A DNA stretch of 64,000 bases, taken from Humulus lupulus (Eukaryota > Streptophyta > Magnoliopsida > Rosales > Cannabaceae). Positions 1-10,151 of the stretch are shown one piece after another; within the stretch, counting starts at the first letter, position 1, and the number at the start of each line of letters is the position of its first letter. The DNA lies in the NCBI RefSeq assembly GCF_963169125.1, contig NC_084794.1:88457018-88521017 (forward strand), read 5' to 3'. The notes beneath the pieces are model-generated. The model was given only the letters and a program-made list of their open reading frames with translations. It ran no database searches and was not told where the DNA came from. The position numbers and the translations under genes are program-made.

Positions 1-61
1 CAGTACTTTAGGATTTCCTATTGGTGACCTGAGGGACAACTAGTATGAGTACAACCCCTAT

Positions 62-2101
62 GTGAATGACGATCCGGTAGCCGAACACAATGAGGAATTA
101 GGAGACAATTCGGTGGATGATGATCTATTAGCTGAACATTTGCAAGTGGAAGAAGCACAAGAACAACCAATACGTCATATTGCACGGACGAACCCACCAA
201 GTCAAGGACGCCGAACACCTGGCACCAGCTCTAGTCGTCATGGTGGAACAGAATATAACTATACAGGGAACATTTCAATATGTTCAACAGAAGATCACAG
301 AAAATGGAGTGCTCCCATGTTTACAAAAGAAGATATCATAGCTTGTAGTCGTTCTGAATCACCCTCATCCGGTATAGCGTTGGGGGAATTACATCTTGGG
401 AAGACATTTGAGAACAAGATGGAATTGAAAACCAAAGCGGCTCTCTTTGCAATGAAGAATAATTTTGAGTTTATGGTTAAGAAGTCTGGTACTGATGTGT
501 TGTATATCACCTGCAAGGATCCTGATTGTGGTTGGAGAATAAGAGGGAAAAAAGTAGCGCGATCAGAGATGTTTGAGATCACTGTTTATAATAGTGTACA
601 TACTTGCTCACTAGAATTGCGACAAAAAGACCACCGTCAAGCAGCACCTTCTGTCATTGGGCACCTTATCAAGAACAAATATGCTACTGATGGCACTAGC
701 TATCCACCAAACAGCATAAAGGAGGATATGAAGAATCATTTTGGGATCGATATGAGTTATATTAAGGCTTGGAGATGCAGAGAGAAGGCACTCGGTTATG
801 TTAGGGGGACACCTGAAGAATCGTACTCCAAGTTACCTTCTTACCTGTACATGCTGCAGCAAAAGAATCCAGGTACAATTACTGATTTTGTCACAGATGA
901 CGGTCGCTTTCTTTACTGTTTCTTCTCACTCGGAGTTTGTAGAAGGGGATTTACATCATGTCGTCCTGTTATATGTGTGGACGGCACTTTCTTAAAGTCA
1001 AAGTACGGTGGCCACATGTTGTGTGCTGTCGCATTGGATGCGAATAACCACATTTATCCAATTGCATTCGCGATTGTTGACAGTGAGAATCATGCTTCTT
1101 GGAAGTATTTCATGATGAAATTGAAGGAAGCCATTGGAGTTGTTGATAATCTGTCTTTTGTTTCAGACATGCATGCTAGCATTATTCATGCTCTTGAGTT
1201 GGTCTTCCCTGATGCCTACCACGGCGCATGCTACCATCACTTAAGTATGAATGTAATCACTAAGTTCAAGACCGATCACTGTCACAAGGAGATGTATAAT
1301 GCGGCATATGCATTTCGGAAGTCAAAATTTCACAGGTTCTTCAATAATATAAAGCAAATGGATCCTGCCATAGCTCAATATCTCGAGGGTATTGGCTTCG
1401 ATAAGTGGACTCGTGTATACTTTCCTGGGAATCGATACAATGTAATGACAAGCAACTACGCTGAAAGTTTCAACAACAAAACCAGAGACGCAAGAACCTT
1501 CCCAGTCACTACTTTTGTGGAATTCATTCGTTTCACAATTCAGTCATGGTTTGCCGTGCGTCGTGAGGAGGTAGAGAAGTGCACATCGAAATTAGCAACA
1601 ACATATGAGAAAGATGTCTCAGGCATTGCGGATGATGCAAGGTACTTGAAAGTCCATCCTCTTGGACAATTTGAATTTCATGTGGTAGACCCAGAAGGTG
1701 ATGGTGAGGTGAATTTGATGACCAAATCATGCTCTTGTGGTCAGTTTCAAATAATGGGTTACCCTTGTGTTCATGGTGTGGCTGCGGCCATGTTGCGCAA
1801 TGTCAACATTTACTCACTGTGTTCACCATATTACACTACTGAGATGTGGAGGGAGTCTTACAAAGAAACAATTTACCCAACTGGCAATGAGGATGATTGG
1901 GAAGTTCCCGAGAACATAGAGAAAATGCAAGTTGGGGTTCCCGTTGAAAAACAACCAGTTGGTCGACCGAAGAAGAATAAGGTGGGAAGAAGGAAGACAA
2001 ACCGCACTCCATCGAATGGAGAAATCATTCCCAGTCATCGCAAGTGTAGCATGTGTGGTGGTCTTGGCCACAACAGGGCTACATGCAAAGCTAGGCTTTA
2101 A
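62..2101 (+). CDS. MULE transposase (MuDR/mudrA-like)
   Basis: This is a nuclear DDE transposase that would cut and rejoin the element's terminal inverted repeats. Domains in order: a MuDR-type N-terminal DNA-binding zinc region (about residues 107-195, with CKDPDCGWR and HTC), the MULE catalytic domain with VDGTF (Asp307), SDMHAS (Asp369) and NYAESFNN (Glu468), a SWIM zinc finger (CSCGQF...PCVHG, about residues 557-577) and a C-terminal zinc knuckle CSMCGGLGHNRATC near the end. The frame is open for 679 codons. The start is not settled: codon 62 is GTG, and the same frame is open from base 2 but broken by TAG at 41-43. The true start may lie upstream, behind an intron, or at a downstream ATG. 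The family call is firm. Confidence 0.9.
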   Translation: MNDDPVAEHNEELGDNSVDDDLLAEHLQVEEAQEQPIRHIARTNPPSQGRRTPGTSSSRHGGTEYNYTGNISICSTEDHRKWSAPMFTKEDIIACSRSESPSSGIALGELHLGKTFENKMELKTKAALFAMKNNFEFMVKKSGTDVLYITCKDPDCGWRIRGKKVARSEMFEITVYNSVHTCSLELRQKDHRQAAPSVIGHLIKNKYATDGTSYPPNSIKEDMKNHFGIDMSYIKAWRCREKALGYVRGTPEESYSKLPSYLYMLQQKNPGTITDFVTDDGRFLYCFFSLGVCRRGFTSCRPVICVDGTFLKSKYGGHMLCAVALDANNHIYPIAFAIVDSENHASWKYFMMKLKEAIGVVDNLSFVSDMHASIIHALELVFPDAYHGACYHHLSMNVITKFKTDHCHKEMYNAAYAFRKSKFHRFFNNIKQMDPAIAQYLEGIGFDKWTRVYFPGNRYNVMTSNYAESFNNKTRDARTFPVTTFVEFIRFTIQSWFAVRREEVEKCTSKLATTYEKDVSGIADDARYLKVHPLGQFEFHVVDPEGDGEVNLMTKSCSCGQFQIMGYPCVHGVAAAMLRNVNIYSLCSPYYTTEMWRESYKETIYPTGNEDDWEVPENIEKMQVGVPVEKQPVGRPKKNKVGRRKTNRTPSNGEIIPSHRKCSMCGGLGHNRATCKARL

Positions 2102-2240
2102 ACTTTTTTTTCCCATTTGAACTTGTTGTATTAATAAACTCTTTTTATTTGATTTTTCTGAAAAGTTATGTTTATGGCAAAGCTAGGCTTTAAACTCCTT
2201 TTTCCCATTTGAACTTGTTGTATTAATAAACTCTTTTTAT
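2085..2240 (+). repeat. Direct duplication of transposase 3' end and 3' UTR
   Basis: Bases 2085-2148 are repeated at 2177-2240 with very few differences, about 92 bp apart. The unit spans the last codons, the stop codon and the start of the 3' UTR, including AATAAACTCTT, a plausible polyadenylation signal. The transcript therefore has two candidate 3' end signals. Confidence 0.8.
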
Positions 2241-2372
2241 GAAGGTAACAAATTTTGATAATTCAATAACAGTTCGATATAGCTTGATATTAGCTCGATA
2301 ACAGCCCATGAAAATTATAAAAAAATGTGAACAACAAACTGTACATGTAAAGACCCTGTATATATACAATCA

Positions 2373-2514
2373 TCAAGGTAACAAATTTTGATACCACAAG
2401 TCTGTGGTCCACTTGTTCCTGAACACCTCCATATTTTCATCGCAGATAGCTTCCAATGGAAGACCGACCATTAGATGCTCAATATACTTGATAGCATACA
2501 CACCACAATCCCCA
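2373..2514 (-). CDS. ULP1-like protease gene, coding exon 4 (catalytic Cys)
   Basis: This is the last coding exon of the MULE-borne ULP1-like gene. It was found by reading the minus strand after the 84-nt GT-AG intron 2598-2515. Its acceptor is TTTTTACAG at 2515. The split serine codon AG|T joins exon 3 to SGDCGVYAIKYIEHL, which holds the C48 nucleophile motif GDCGVY (Cys775 of the joined protein). The exon ends at a TGA (2375-2373). The exon is too short to stand out as an ORF, but it decides whether the protease could be active. Confidence 0.85.
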
Positions 2515-2598
2515 CTGTAAAAATATATATATATATTAAGTGCACATTACTATAAATTTAGTTAGAAACAAAATTAGTATGAAGATGATGTTTGTTAC

Positions 2599-3110
2599 CT
2601 TCTCTTTGACTGAGGGAGCTCGTGTTTCTGTTTGCGACGCAATGTGAACTGATGCGGCCTATTTCCTGCTGATGGAATCTTCAACATCAAGCTATCAGTA
2701 AACAGTTTACTCTGCATTAACAGAGAAGGTAGCATAAAGCACCATGGACTCATAATATCCTCAAGCTTTGCGTCACTAATCACCGAGTTGTCTGAATCGT
2801 AAACAGTCAGAGTCCAACTAGAAATGGAAGCCTCAATGGCAAACCAATGTTGTTGTCCATAGTTCTGGCACCAATATACATCCTCAACTCCTCCCCAAGA
2901 TGCCAGAAACTGCTGCTCGATGCCGGTCAACATGGACATAATGTCAGCATCCCAATAATACTTTGTTTTGTCGGCTGTTTTCTTGAACTGATCATATCGG
3001 GCAGGTATCACTTGTGAGAAATAACTATTCATCACAACTGCATTCTGTCGATATATATTGGGAAAATACTTGCGACGCATACGAAGCATGTGTTCTGCCG
3101 CATCAATATG
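2599..3110 (-). CDS. ULP1-like protease gene, coding exon 3 (catalytic His and Asp)
   Basis: This exon carries most of the C48 (ULP1/SENP) cysteine-protease domain, which in cellular proteins matures SUMO or removes it from targets. QQHWFAIEA holds the catalytic His (689 of the joined protein) and VYDSDN the catalytic Asp (706). Their 17-residue spacing matches yeast Ulp1 (His514/Asp531). A Gln (768) near the Cys could serve the oxyanion hole. The acceptor is TCTTTTGCAG just before CATATTGATG, and the donor is AG|GTAACA at 2599/2598. Joined to exon 2 it reads SWLNDGHIDAAEHMLRMRR, the usual domain start in MULE ULP genes. The intron before it (10151-3111) now holds a 6 kb retrotransposon. Confidence 0.88.
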
Positions 3111-3159
3111 CTGCAAAAGAGAGTACGATAAAAAAATTAGCAAAAACCATCATAAAATG

Positions 3160-3584
3160 CTGATGTCGAGCTCCATCGAGCTCACATCGAACTCATATCG
3201 AGCTCATATCGAGCCAGTATGAAACAGTAAAAAAACAAACTACTTTAACATCCCTATCGAACTACCATCGAACTACTATCGAGCTCACATCGAGCCAGTC
3301 TGAAATAGTAAAAATAACCTACTTTAACATCCCTATCGAACTACCTATCGAGCCATCATGAAATAGTAAAGACAACCTATTTTAACATCCCTATCGAACT
3401 CCATATCGAGCTCCATCGAGCTCACATCGAGCCACTTTGTTAAGGGAATTTTCACTATCGAACTCATATCGAACTCACATCGAGCTTTTAACATCCCTAT
3501 CGAACTACTATCGAACTAATATCGAGCTCACATCGAGCCACTCTAAAACAGTAAAAAAAAAATAATCTATTTTAACATCCCTAT
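3160..3584. repeat. ATCGAGCTC-rich minisatellite, part A
   Basis: Irregular tandem units of about 80-110 bp are built on (A/T)ATCGAGCTCACATCGAGCC and TTTAACATCCCTATCGAAC. They lie in intron 3 of the ULP1-like gene. The array is cut at 3584 by the LTR element and continues at 9643. The two parts were one block of roughly 0.9 kb before the insertion. Confidence 0.85.
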
Positions 3585-4758
3585 TGTTATACCCAAAAAT
3601 TGGAGAATGCATCCTAGGAGGCTAAGGAGAATGCATCTAGGAGAGTGCCTCCTAGGAGGGCTAAGAGGGTGGTCCTAGGAGACCCCAAGGAGGGTGTGGT
3701 CCTAGGAGACCCCAAGGGTGTGTAGGAGGCAAGCCTCCCAAGGTTTTCTAAGTGTTGGCTCGAACGTGTCCAAGGTAAATAGCTAAGGAGGAGGAGTCTC
3801 ATGCAAGAGAATGGAGACTTAGACTTTCATAAGGAAAGTCTATACAATGTTCGATCGGACATGTTTGGGAGATGCTAAAGAAGGTTGCCTCAATGTTGTC
3901 CAAGGTGAGGTTGCCTCAATGTTGTCCAAGGTGAGGTTCCCTCAATATTGTCCAAGGTGAGGTTCCCTCAATATTGTCCAAGGTGAGGTTCCCTCAATGT
4001 TGTTCAAGGTGAGGTGCCAAGGAAGTTGCCTCGGACCACCTTGGTCCGAGGAGAAGCCAAGGAGATTGGTTCAAGGAGGGACATGGCATGCTAGAGGAGA
4101 GTACATGTTCGAGGAGAACCATGCACGTTCAACCCACCCAAAGCATGTCCTACCACCATGCATATCCTACCACCATGCATGTTTAACCAGCACTTGCATG
4201 GGTAGCGAGTAGGAGGTGGACCAACTAGCTAGAGGAGACTAAGTCAGATACAACTTCAACAACATGCGCGGGAATCTCTCATTCTTCCCACAAATGGGGA
4301 GTTTGTTACATTTTGAATGTTGAATGTTTATTTGTAATATAAATATAATAAATATAGTAAAATATCCCTATTATAAGGGGATATCAGTTGAGGATCCCAT
4401 CTCGATAAATAAAGAGCTTATGAGATGAGAGAGGGTCCCTTCTGCTTATTCTTTCTAGAGAGATAAAATTTGGTCTGTCTATTCTAGAGAGAGAAAGTGC
4501 TGAAATTAGAGAGAATTCTTGTATTTTCACAATTTATACTGAAGAAACTCAGTTGGCATAGTCCATCTGATCTTGAGTATAGATTTATAAATCACAACTC
4601 TAAGTGGATTAGGCTATTACCGACAATCGGGGCTGAACCACTATAAAAATTCTGTGTTATTTACTTTCCTTGTTTATACCGTCTGTTGTCGTTTACATTC
4701 TCTTGAAGGTTCGTCGTATTTGACGTTCTCACGTCATTGGCTAAAAACGCAGTCAACA
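3585..4758 (+). repeat. 5' LTR of the gag-only element
   Basis: Its ends are TG...CA, and it is 1174 bp like its partner at 8469-9642. It contains five tandem copies of a 26-bp unit, GGTTGCCTCAATGTTGTCCA plus AGGTGA with variants, at 3883-4012. It also has one CGATCGG palindrome near 3851 and an AT-rich promoter-like stretch around 4330-4380. Confidence 0.93.
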
Positions 4759-4781
4759 TTTTGGTGCTTTCATTGAGAGCC
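4759..4781 (+). other. Primer-binding-site region
   Basis: Directly after the 5' LTR the sequence is TTTTGGTGCTTTCATTGAGA. The TGG that pairs with a tRNA CCA end is in the expected place. It is not the initiator-Met site, and I do not assign the tRNA. Confidence 0.6.
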
Positions 4782-4813
4782 TGAAGAGAAGAACAGACGG
4801 TCCCTGAAGCAAG

Positions 4814-6346
4814 ATGGCGCCTAAGAACACCACTGCTGCTTCCAAGAGGACGAACTCCTCTAAAGAACCTGCTAGATCTGAAGGTCCTTGCCCACAATAT
4901 CATGAGAATGAACCTAGGGTCATGCTTGAGGATGTGACTCCAGGAGTTGAAGAGCTCCAAGAGACCATGGGGGCCTTCCAGGAGGAGATGGCACGATTCC
5001 ACGCTAGGCAAGAGGCGTTTGCTGAAGAGATGGCCAGGCAGAGAGCTGCCTTAGAGCAGCAAAAACGCGATATGGAGGCCAGAAGTGAGGAGCTCAGACA
5101 ACAACAGGAGGAGGTCAACCAGAAACATCGTGAAGCAGCGCTTGCTTTGGAGGCTGCTACCAAGTTGGCCCAGGCCAATGCCCAAGCTACAGCACGAGGG
5201 GCAACCACTCCAGGAGCAAGGACCACAGAAGCTGGTGGTAGGAGTAATGATAGACCAAGGAGGGGTGGTAATAACCCACCTAGTGAGGAAGATGGAGTTC
5301 GATCGCACACTACCTCAACCCAAAGGGAGCACTCTAGAACCCCCTCCAGAAGTCACCGATCGGGCAGTAAAAAGACTCCACCTGGGCAGGAGCAAAATAA
5401 AGCTCCTAGAGAGAAGAGGACCTCTCAGTTCAAAGATGGGCATGGTGGGGATGAGGCTGATAGTCATCCAACCAGCCAATCCAAGGAAAAGGAGGGCCAC
5501 AACCCACAAGGAGGAGAACACTGCCCAGAGCGTGCCAAGAAGCCTCCATTGCACCCCGACCAGCGGCGTAGCAGGAGAGATGAAGTCCCACGTAGTAAGC
5601 CCACTGGGAAATCGAAGAGTACGGTGTTTGATCGGGTAGGAGAGCATGCTTCTCAGAAGGATCTGAGGGACGTTATCACCAAAAAGAGGAGGACCGTCCC
5701 GGTCGAAGGGAAAAATCTGGACCGTCCTACCAGTCAAGTAGAAATACTTGACGGTGGCGTGCCAGATGGTAATGCCCGACCAGGCGGTCAAAACCTTGGA
5801 ACCTCATCAGTTGCACCAACTATCCAAGCCCAGCTTGACATGCTAGCAGCTGCAGTGCAAGGTTTGTCAAAGCGACCTTCCGAGATAGATCCGATAGACT
5901 ACCGGAGTGGCAGCCCGTTCTCTGCTCGAATAAGAGCAGCCCAACCACCAGCAAAGTACAAAGCACCGGTACTGCCAATTTATACCGAAAAGGCAGACCC
6001 GATAAGACATGTTGGGAAGTTTGAGGACCAGATGGAACTACTCGGGGTGAGTGATGACTATCGGTGTAGAGTCTTCCCCACCACCTTGACGGACACTGCC
6101 CAAGAGTGGTATTGGAGGTTTAAACCAAACTCCATTACCTCTTGGGAGTCATTCAGGAAGGAGTTTTGTAGACAATTTAGCACTGCCCGGACTCCACCAG
6201 TTTATGCCAACGACTTGGCAGATATCAAACAAAGAAAAGATGAGTCTCTAAAGAGCTATATACAGAGGTTCATGAGAGAAGCCAATAGAGCAACTGCTGT
6301 AGGAGACTTAGAATGTTTTAAGCTAATAGAGAGAAGTAAAGTATAA
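4814..6346 (+). CDS. Gag polyprotein of the gag-only element
   Basis: This is a 510-residue ORF starting at ATG in a good context (AAGATGGCG). In order it has a Lys/Ser-rich start, a strong coiled coil (about residues 35-115, many Glu, Gln and Arg), a long low-complexity charged region, and a capsid-type retrotransposon gag domain (about residues 385-505, with AQEWYWRFKPNSITSWESF and FCRQFS). It ends abruptly after YIQRFMREANR...ERSKV without the C-terminal part and CCHC knuckle usual in this gag family. It would form particles in the cytoplasm. The absence of stops fits recent activity. Whether the shortened Gag is functional is inference. Confidence 0.85.
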   Translation: MAPKNTTAASKRTNSSKEPARSEGPCPQYHENEPRVMLEDVTPGVEELQETMGAFQEEMARFHARQEAFAEEMARQRAALEQQKRDMEARSEELRQQQEEVNQKHREAALALEAATKLAQANAQATARGATTPGARTTEAGGRSNDRPRRGGNNPPSEEDGVRSHTTSTQREHSRTPSRSHRSGSKKTPPGQEQNKAPREKRTSQFKDGHGGDEADSHPTSQSKEKEGHNPQGGEHCPERAKKPPLHPDQRRSRRDEVPRSKPTGKSKSTVFDRVGEHASQKDLRDVITKKRRTVPVEGKNLDRPTSQVEILDGGVPDGNARPGGQNLGTSSVAPTIQAQLDMLAAAVQGLSKRPSEIDPIDYRSGSPFSARIRAAQPPAKYKAPVLPIYTEKADPIRHVGKFEDQMELLGVSDDYRCRVFPTTLTDTAQEWYWRFKPNSITSWESFRKEFCRQFSTARTPPVYANDLADIKQRKDESLKSYIQRFMREANRATAVGDLECFKLIERSKV

Positions 6347-8446
6347 GTGCCAACAGCTACAAGTTTAGCTCACCAGGTGCAAAGTTTTCTTGCTCAGGAG
6401 AGCAGATACAACTTCCCTGGTCGGCTAAGCATGTATCATCGATCAATATTCCCTGGAGTGAATCAAACAAATGCATGCAAAATAGATGCTACATGGTGAA
6501 AATTTGTCCTTGGGAGGAGAAGTCAAGTTTTCACTAAGATTGATTGAGAGAAATCAATCTCTCAAAATAAATTTGGGAGGGTCGAACAAGGTGCTTTGAT
6601 GGTTTTTCCTAAAAGTACCTAAGAGTGCCCAAGCGAATGCATAAAAATGTGGTGTCCAAGCATACCTTGAGGTGGCCGATCGGATGCATGTTGATCCAAG
6701 GAGCATCTCGCCTACGTCCAAGGATCTAGGCCCAGAAATATTGGTGCCTAAGGTACTGCATCTGAGGAGGAGAAACACGCTTGAGTGGTTGGAAGCTACA
6801 TTATATCCGATCGGAGTGGGGGGCATTCGTCTGAGGTGATGTGTTTAGTTCCAAGGAGAAGCGTCCAAATGGTGATGCTGCCTATGTCCGATCGGAGAAG
6901 GAATGCTTGGAAGGCTGGCTACTGTTCCATGCATTGCATTGCATTGCATTCATGTTAACACGGCTTATGCCTGTTTGTCCATGCTCACGATCAATACAGG
7001 TGCTTAAAGTGTTTGAAAAATTGGGTGTCCAAGCATACTTTGAGATGGCCGATCGGATGCATGTTGATCCAAGGAGCATCTCACCTACGTCCAAGGATCT
7101 AGGCTAGAAATATTGGTGCCTAAGGTGCTACATCCGACCAAGAGGAAACAAGAAGTATCCAGTCGGACCTAGGTCTTTGGCACCATAAGAAAAGAAGTGT
7201 CCGATCGGACAAGAAGTGTGCCTAAGGTGCTACATTCGACCAAGAGGAGACAAGGTACCCGATCGGACCTTGATGGAGGAGCCAAATGTTTGGCTCGGGC
7301 CATGTCCGAGGAGAAGCCAAGTCATTGGCTTGGACCTTGGTTCAAGGAAAGGTCATGAAAGCTTCGATCGGATTATGTTCGAGGAGAAGGCCATGCATGT
7401 GTGCCAAGGGTCCGATCGGACCTTAGCTTGGTGAGCTTCCAAAAAGATTGGCTCGGACCAAGTCCAAGGAGAGGTCCCATGCATGCCCAAAAGATAAACT
7501 CAAGAGTGCATGCCTGCCTGCCTTGTGTCTAAGAGTATATGCATCCGATCGGACATGATTGGAGGAGCCAAGAGGTGTCCGATCGGACCTTAGTTTGAAC
7601 TTCCAAAAATATGTAGCTGGGACATGTCTGAAGAGAGCCAAAGTGATTGCCCTGGACCCATACCCAAGGAGAGTGCCTGCATTCGATCGGATCACATCCA
7701 AGGAGACCATGTTTTGCATGGTGCAGGCCGAGCATATCCAAGGAGCCTAATGCATGTGTCCGATCGGACAATGTCATGAAAGCTCAGTCCGAGGAGACCG
7801 TGCATCCGTTCCAAGATGGTTGGCTCGGACCAAGTCCAAGGAGAAGTCCCATGCATACCCAAAAGATGAACTTAGTTTTTGGCCAAGGGTATGCAATGTT
7901 CGATCGGACATGATCTGAGATGCCAAGAAGAGTGTTCTTCCGATCGGGCATGGTTGAAGATACCAAGAGATTGGACAAGCTTCGATCGGACCGTGTCCGA
8001 AGAGAAGCCAAGTCATTGGCTTAGATTTTAGATCGAGGAAAGGCCATGGAAGCTCCGATCGGACCATATCATGAAAGCTCCGATCGGACATAGTTGGAGG
8101 AGCCTAGTGCGTTTGGCTCGGACATGTCCGAGGTGAACTTCCAAGATGTGTGGCTCGGACCACCTTGGTCCGAGGAGATTGCAAAAATATGCCCGATCGG
8201 ACCCTAGCGCAACCAAATCGAGGATATTCAACGACCTATCTCTATACCATGATGATTTTGCAACATATTCAAAGGGAGCTTATGTTTTCATTACGTCAAG
8301 AAAATAGAGTTTGAAGAAATCACAAGGCAAGTTCAAGACAAGTTTTGTCATGGGAGTTTATGTGAAAGTTATCATCCGGATAGGAGCTTTTGGATGACCT
8401 CAAGAGCATTTTGCTAGAAGAAAAGTTTATCATACGAGGGGAATCG
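6347..8446. other. Non-coding post-gag region with CCGATCGG palindromes
   Basis: About 2.1 kb follows gag, with no pol motif in any frame. It contains roughly 18 copies of the palindrome (T)CCGATCGG(A) or one-base variants between about 6670 and 8205, amid repeated phrases such as TCGGACC...CCGAGGAGA and CCAAGGAGA. A segment at about 6651-6780 is repeated at about 7024-7150 with few changes, and a shorter part recurs near 7217-7255. Small ORFs here overlap these repeats on both strands and look accidental. Confidence 0.8.
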
Positions 8447-8468
8447 TATAATAAACTTGGGGGGCAAA
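8447..8468 (+). other. Polypurine tract region before 3' LTR
   Basis: AAACTTGGGGGGCAAA lies just before the 3' LTR TG, as expected for the plus-strand primer. Confidence 0.75.
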
Positions 8469-9642
8469 TGTTATACCCAAAAATTGGAGAATGCATCCTA
8501 GGAGGCTAAGGAGAATGCATCTAGGAGAGTGCCTCCTAGGAGGGCTAAGAGGGTGGTCCTAGGAGACCCCAAGGAGGGTGTGGTCCTAGGAGACCCCAAG
8601 GGTGTGTAGGAGGCAAGCCTCCCAAGGTTTTCTAAGTGTTGGCTCGAACGTGTCCAAGGTAAATAGCTAAGGAGGAGGAGTCTCATGCAAGAGAATGGAG
8701 ACTTAGACTTTCATAAGGAAAGTCTATACAATGTTCGATCGGACATGTTTGGGAGATGCTAAAGAAGGTTGCCTCAATGTTGTCCAAGGTGAGGTTGCCT
8801 CAATGTTGTCCAAGGTGAGGTTCCCTCAATATTGTCCAAGGTGAGGTTCCCTCAATATTGTCCAAGGTGAGGTTCCCTCAATGTTGTTCAAGGTGAGGTG
8901 CCAAGGAAGTTGCCTCGGACCACCTTGGTCCGAGGAGAAGCCAAGGAGATTGGTTCAAGGAGGGACATGGCATGCTAGAGGAGAGTACATGTTCGAGGAG
9001 AACCATGCACGTTCAACCCACCCAAAGCATGTCCTACCACCATGCATATCCTACCACCATGCATGTTTAACCAGCACTTGCATGGGTAGCGAGTAGGAGG
9101 TGGACCAACTAGCTAGAGGAGACTAAGTCAGATACAACTTCAACAACATGCGCGGGAATCTCTCATTCTTCCCACAAATGGGGAGTTTGTTACATTTTGA
9201 ATGTTGAATGTTTATTTGTAATATAAATATAATAAATATAGTAAAATATCCCTATTATAAGGGGATATCAGTTGAGGATCCCATCTCGATAAATAAAGAG
9301 CTTATGAGATGAGAGAGGGTCCCTTCTGCTTATTCTTTCTAGAGAGATAAAATTTGGTCTGTCTATTCTAGAGAGAGAAAGTGCTGAAATTAGAGAGAAT
9401 TCTTGTATTTTCACAATTTATACTGAAGAAACTCAGTTGGCATAGTCCATCTGATCTTGAGTATAGATTTATAAATCACAACTCTAAGTGGATTAGGCTA
9501 TTACCGACAATCGGGGCTGAACCACTATAAAAATTCTGTGTTATTTACTTTTCTTGTTTATACCGTCTGTTGTCGTTTACATTCTCTTGAAGGTTCGTCG
9601 TATTTGACGTTCTCACGTCGTTGGCTAAAAACGCAGTCAACA
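8469..9642 (+). repeat. 3' LTR of the gag-only element
   Basis: It is 1174 bp and identical to the 5' LTR apart from two substitutions seen by eye. The 26-bp tandem unit recurs at 8767-8896. It is followed by the TSD CCTAT at 9643-9647. Confidence 0.93.
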
Positions 9643-10105
9643 CCTATCGAACTACCTATCGAGCTCCATCGAGCTCACATCGAGCCACTCTGAAACAGTA
9701 AAGAACAACCCCTATTTTAACATCCATGTCGAACTACTATCGAACTCCTATCGAGCTCACATCGAGCCAGTATGAAACAGTAAAAATAACCTACTTTAAC
9801 ATCCCTATCGAACTACCTATCGAGCTCACATCGAGCCATCATGAAATAGTAAAGACAACCTATTTTAACATCCCTATCGAACTCCCTATCGAGCTCCATC
9901 GAGCTCACATCGAGCCACTTTGTTAAGGGAATTTTCACTATCGAACTCATATCGAACTCACATCGAGCTTTTAACATCCCTATCGAACTAATATCGAGCT
10001 CACATCGAGCCACTCTGAAATAGTAAAGAACAACCCCTATTTTAACATCCATGTCGAACTACTATCGAACTCCTATCGAGCTCACATCGAGTCAGTAAAA
10101 ATAAA
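9643..10105. repeat. ATCGAGCTC-rich minisatellite, part B
   Basis: This is the continuation of the array at 3160-3584 on the far side of the retrotransposon, with the same units (TTTAACATCCCTATCGAACT, CACATCGAGCC). It lies in intron 3 of the ULP1-like gene, close to the donor at 10151. Confidence 0.85.
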
Positions 10106-10151
10106 ACATGTAAAATTGAAAACAGTCCATAATTAGGTATAAATTGCTTAC

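Larger units (their letters stand above)
3585..9642 (+). mobile_element. Gag-only non-autonomous LTR retrotransposon (TR-GAG-like)
   Basis: The element has two 1174-bp LTRs (3585-4758, 8469-9642) that begin TGTTATACCC and end GCAGTCAACA. A perfect 5-bp TSD, CCTAT, lies at 3580-3584 and 9643-9647. The only long internal ORF is gag (4814-6346). No protease, reverse transcriptase, RNase H or integrase is present in the remaining 2.1 kb. I count two LTR differences by eye (a C/T near 4668/9552 and an A/G near 4735/9619), so the insertion is very recent. Movement must have used enzymes from a partner. The gag resembles those of Tat-lineage Ty3 elements, which is a moderate-confidence lineage call. 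Confidence 0.92.

Noticed and set aside
3883..4012. Regularly spaced short repeats that could be mistaken for a CRISPR array (also 3160-3584)
   Set aside because: The units are directly tandem with no unique spacers, in plant DNA, and lie in an LTR and a MULE intron.
4900..5310. Minus-strand and alternative-frame ORFs over gag (4900-5310, 5051-5308, 5085-5639, 5315-5791)
   Set aside because: They are shadows of the plus-strand gag ORF, whose capsid motifs fix the true frame.
7216..8231. Many small ORFs on both strands in the post-gag region
   Set aside because: They follow the repeated CCGATCGG phrases, overlap each other and match no pol motif.
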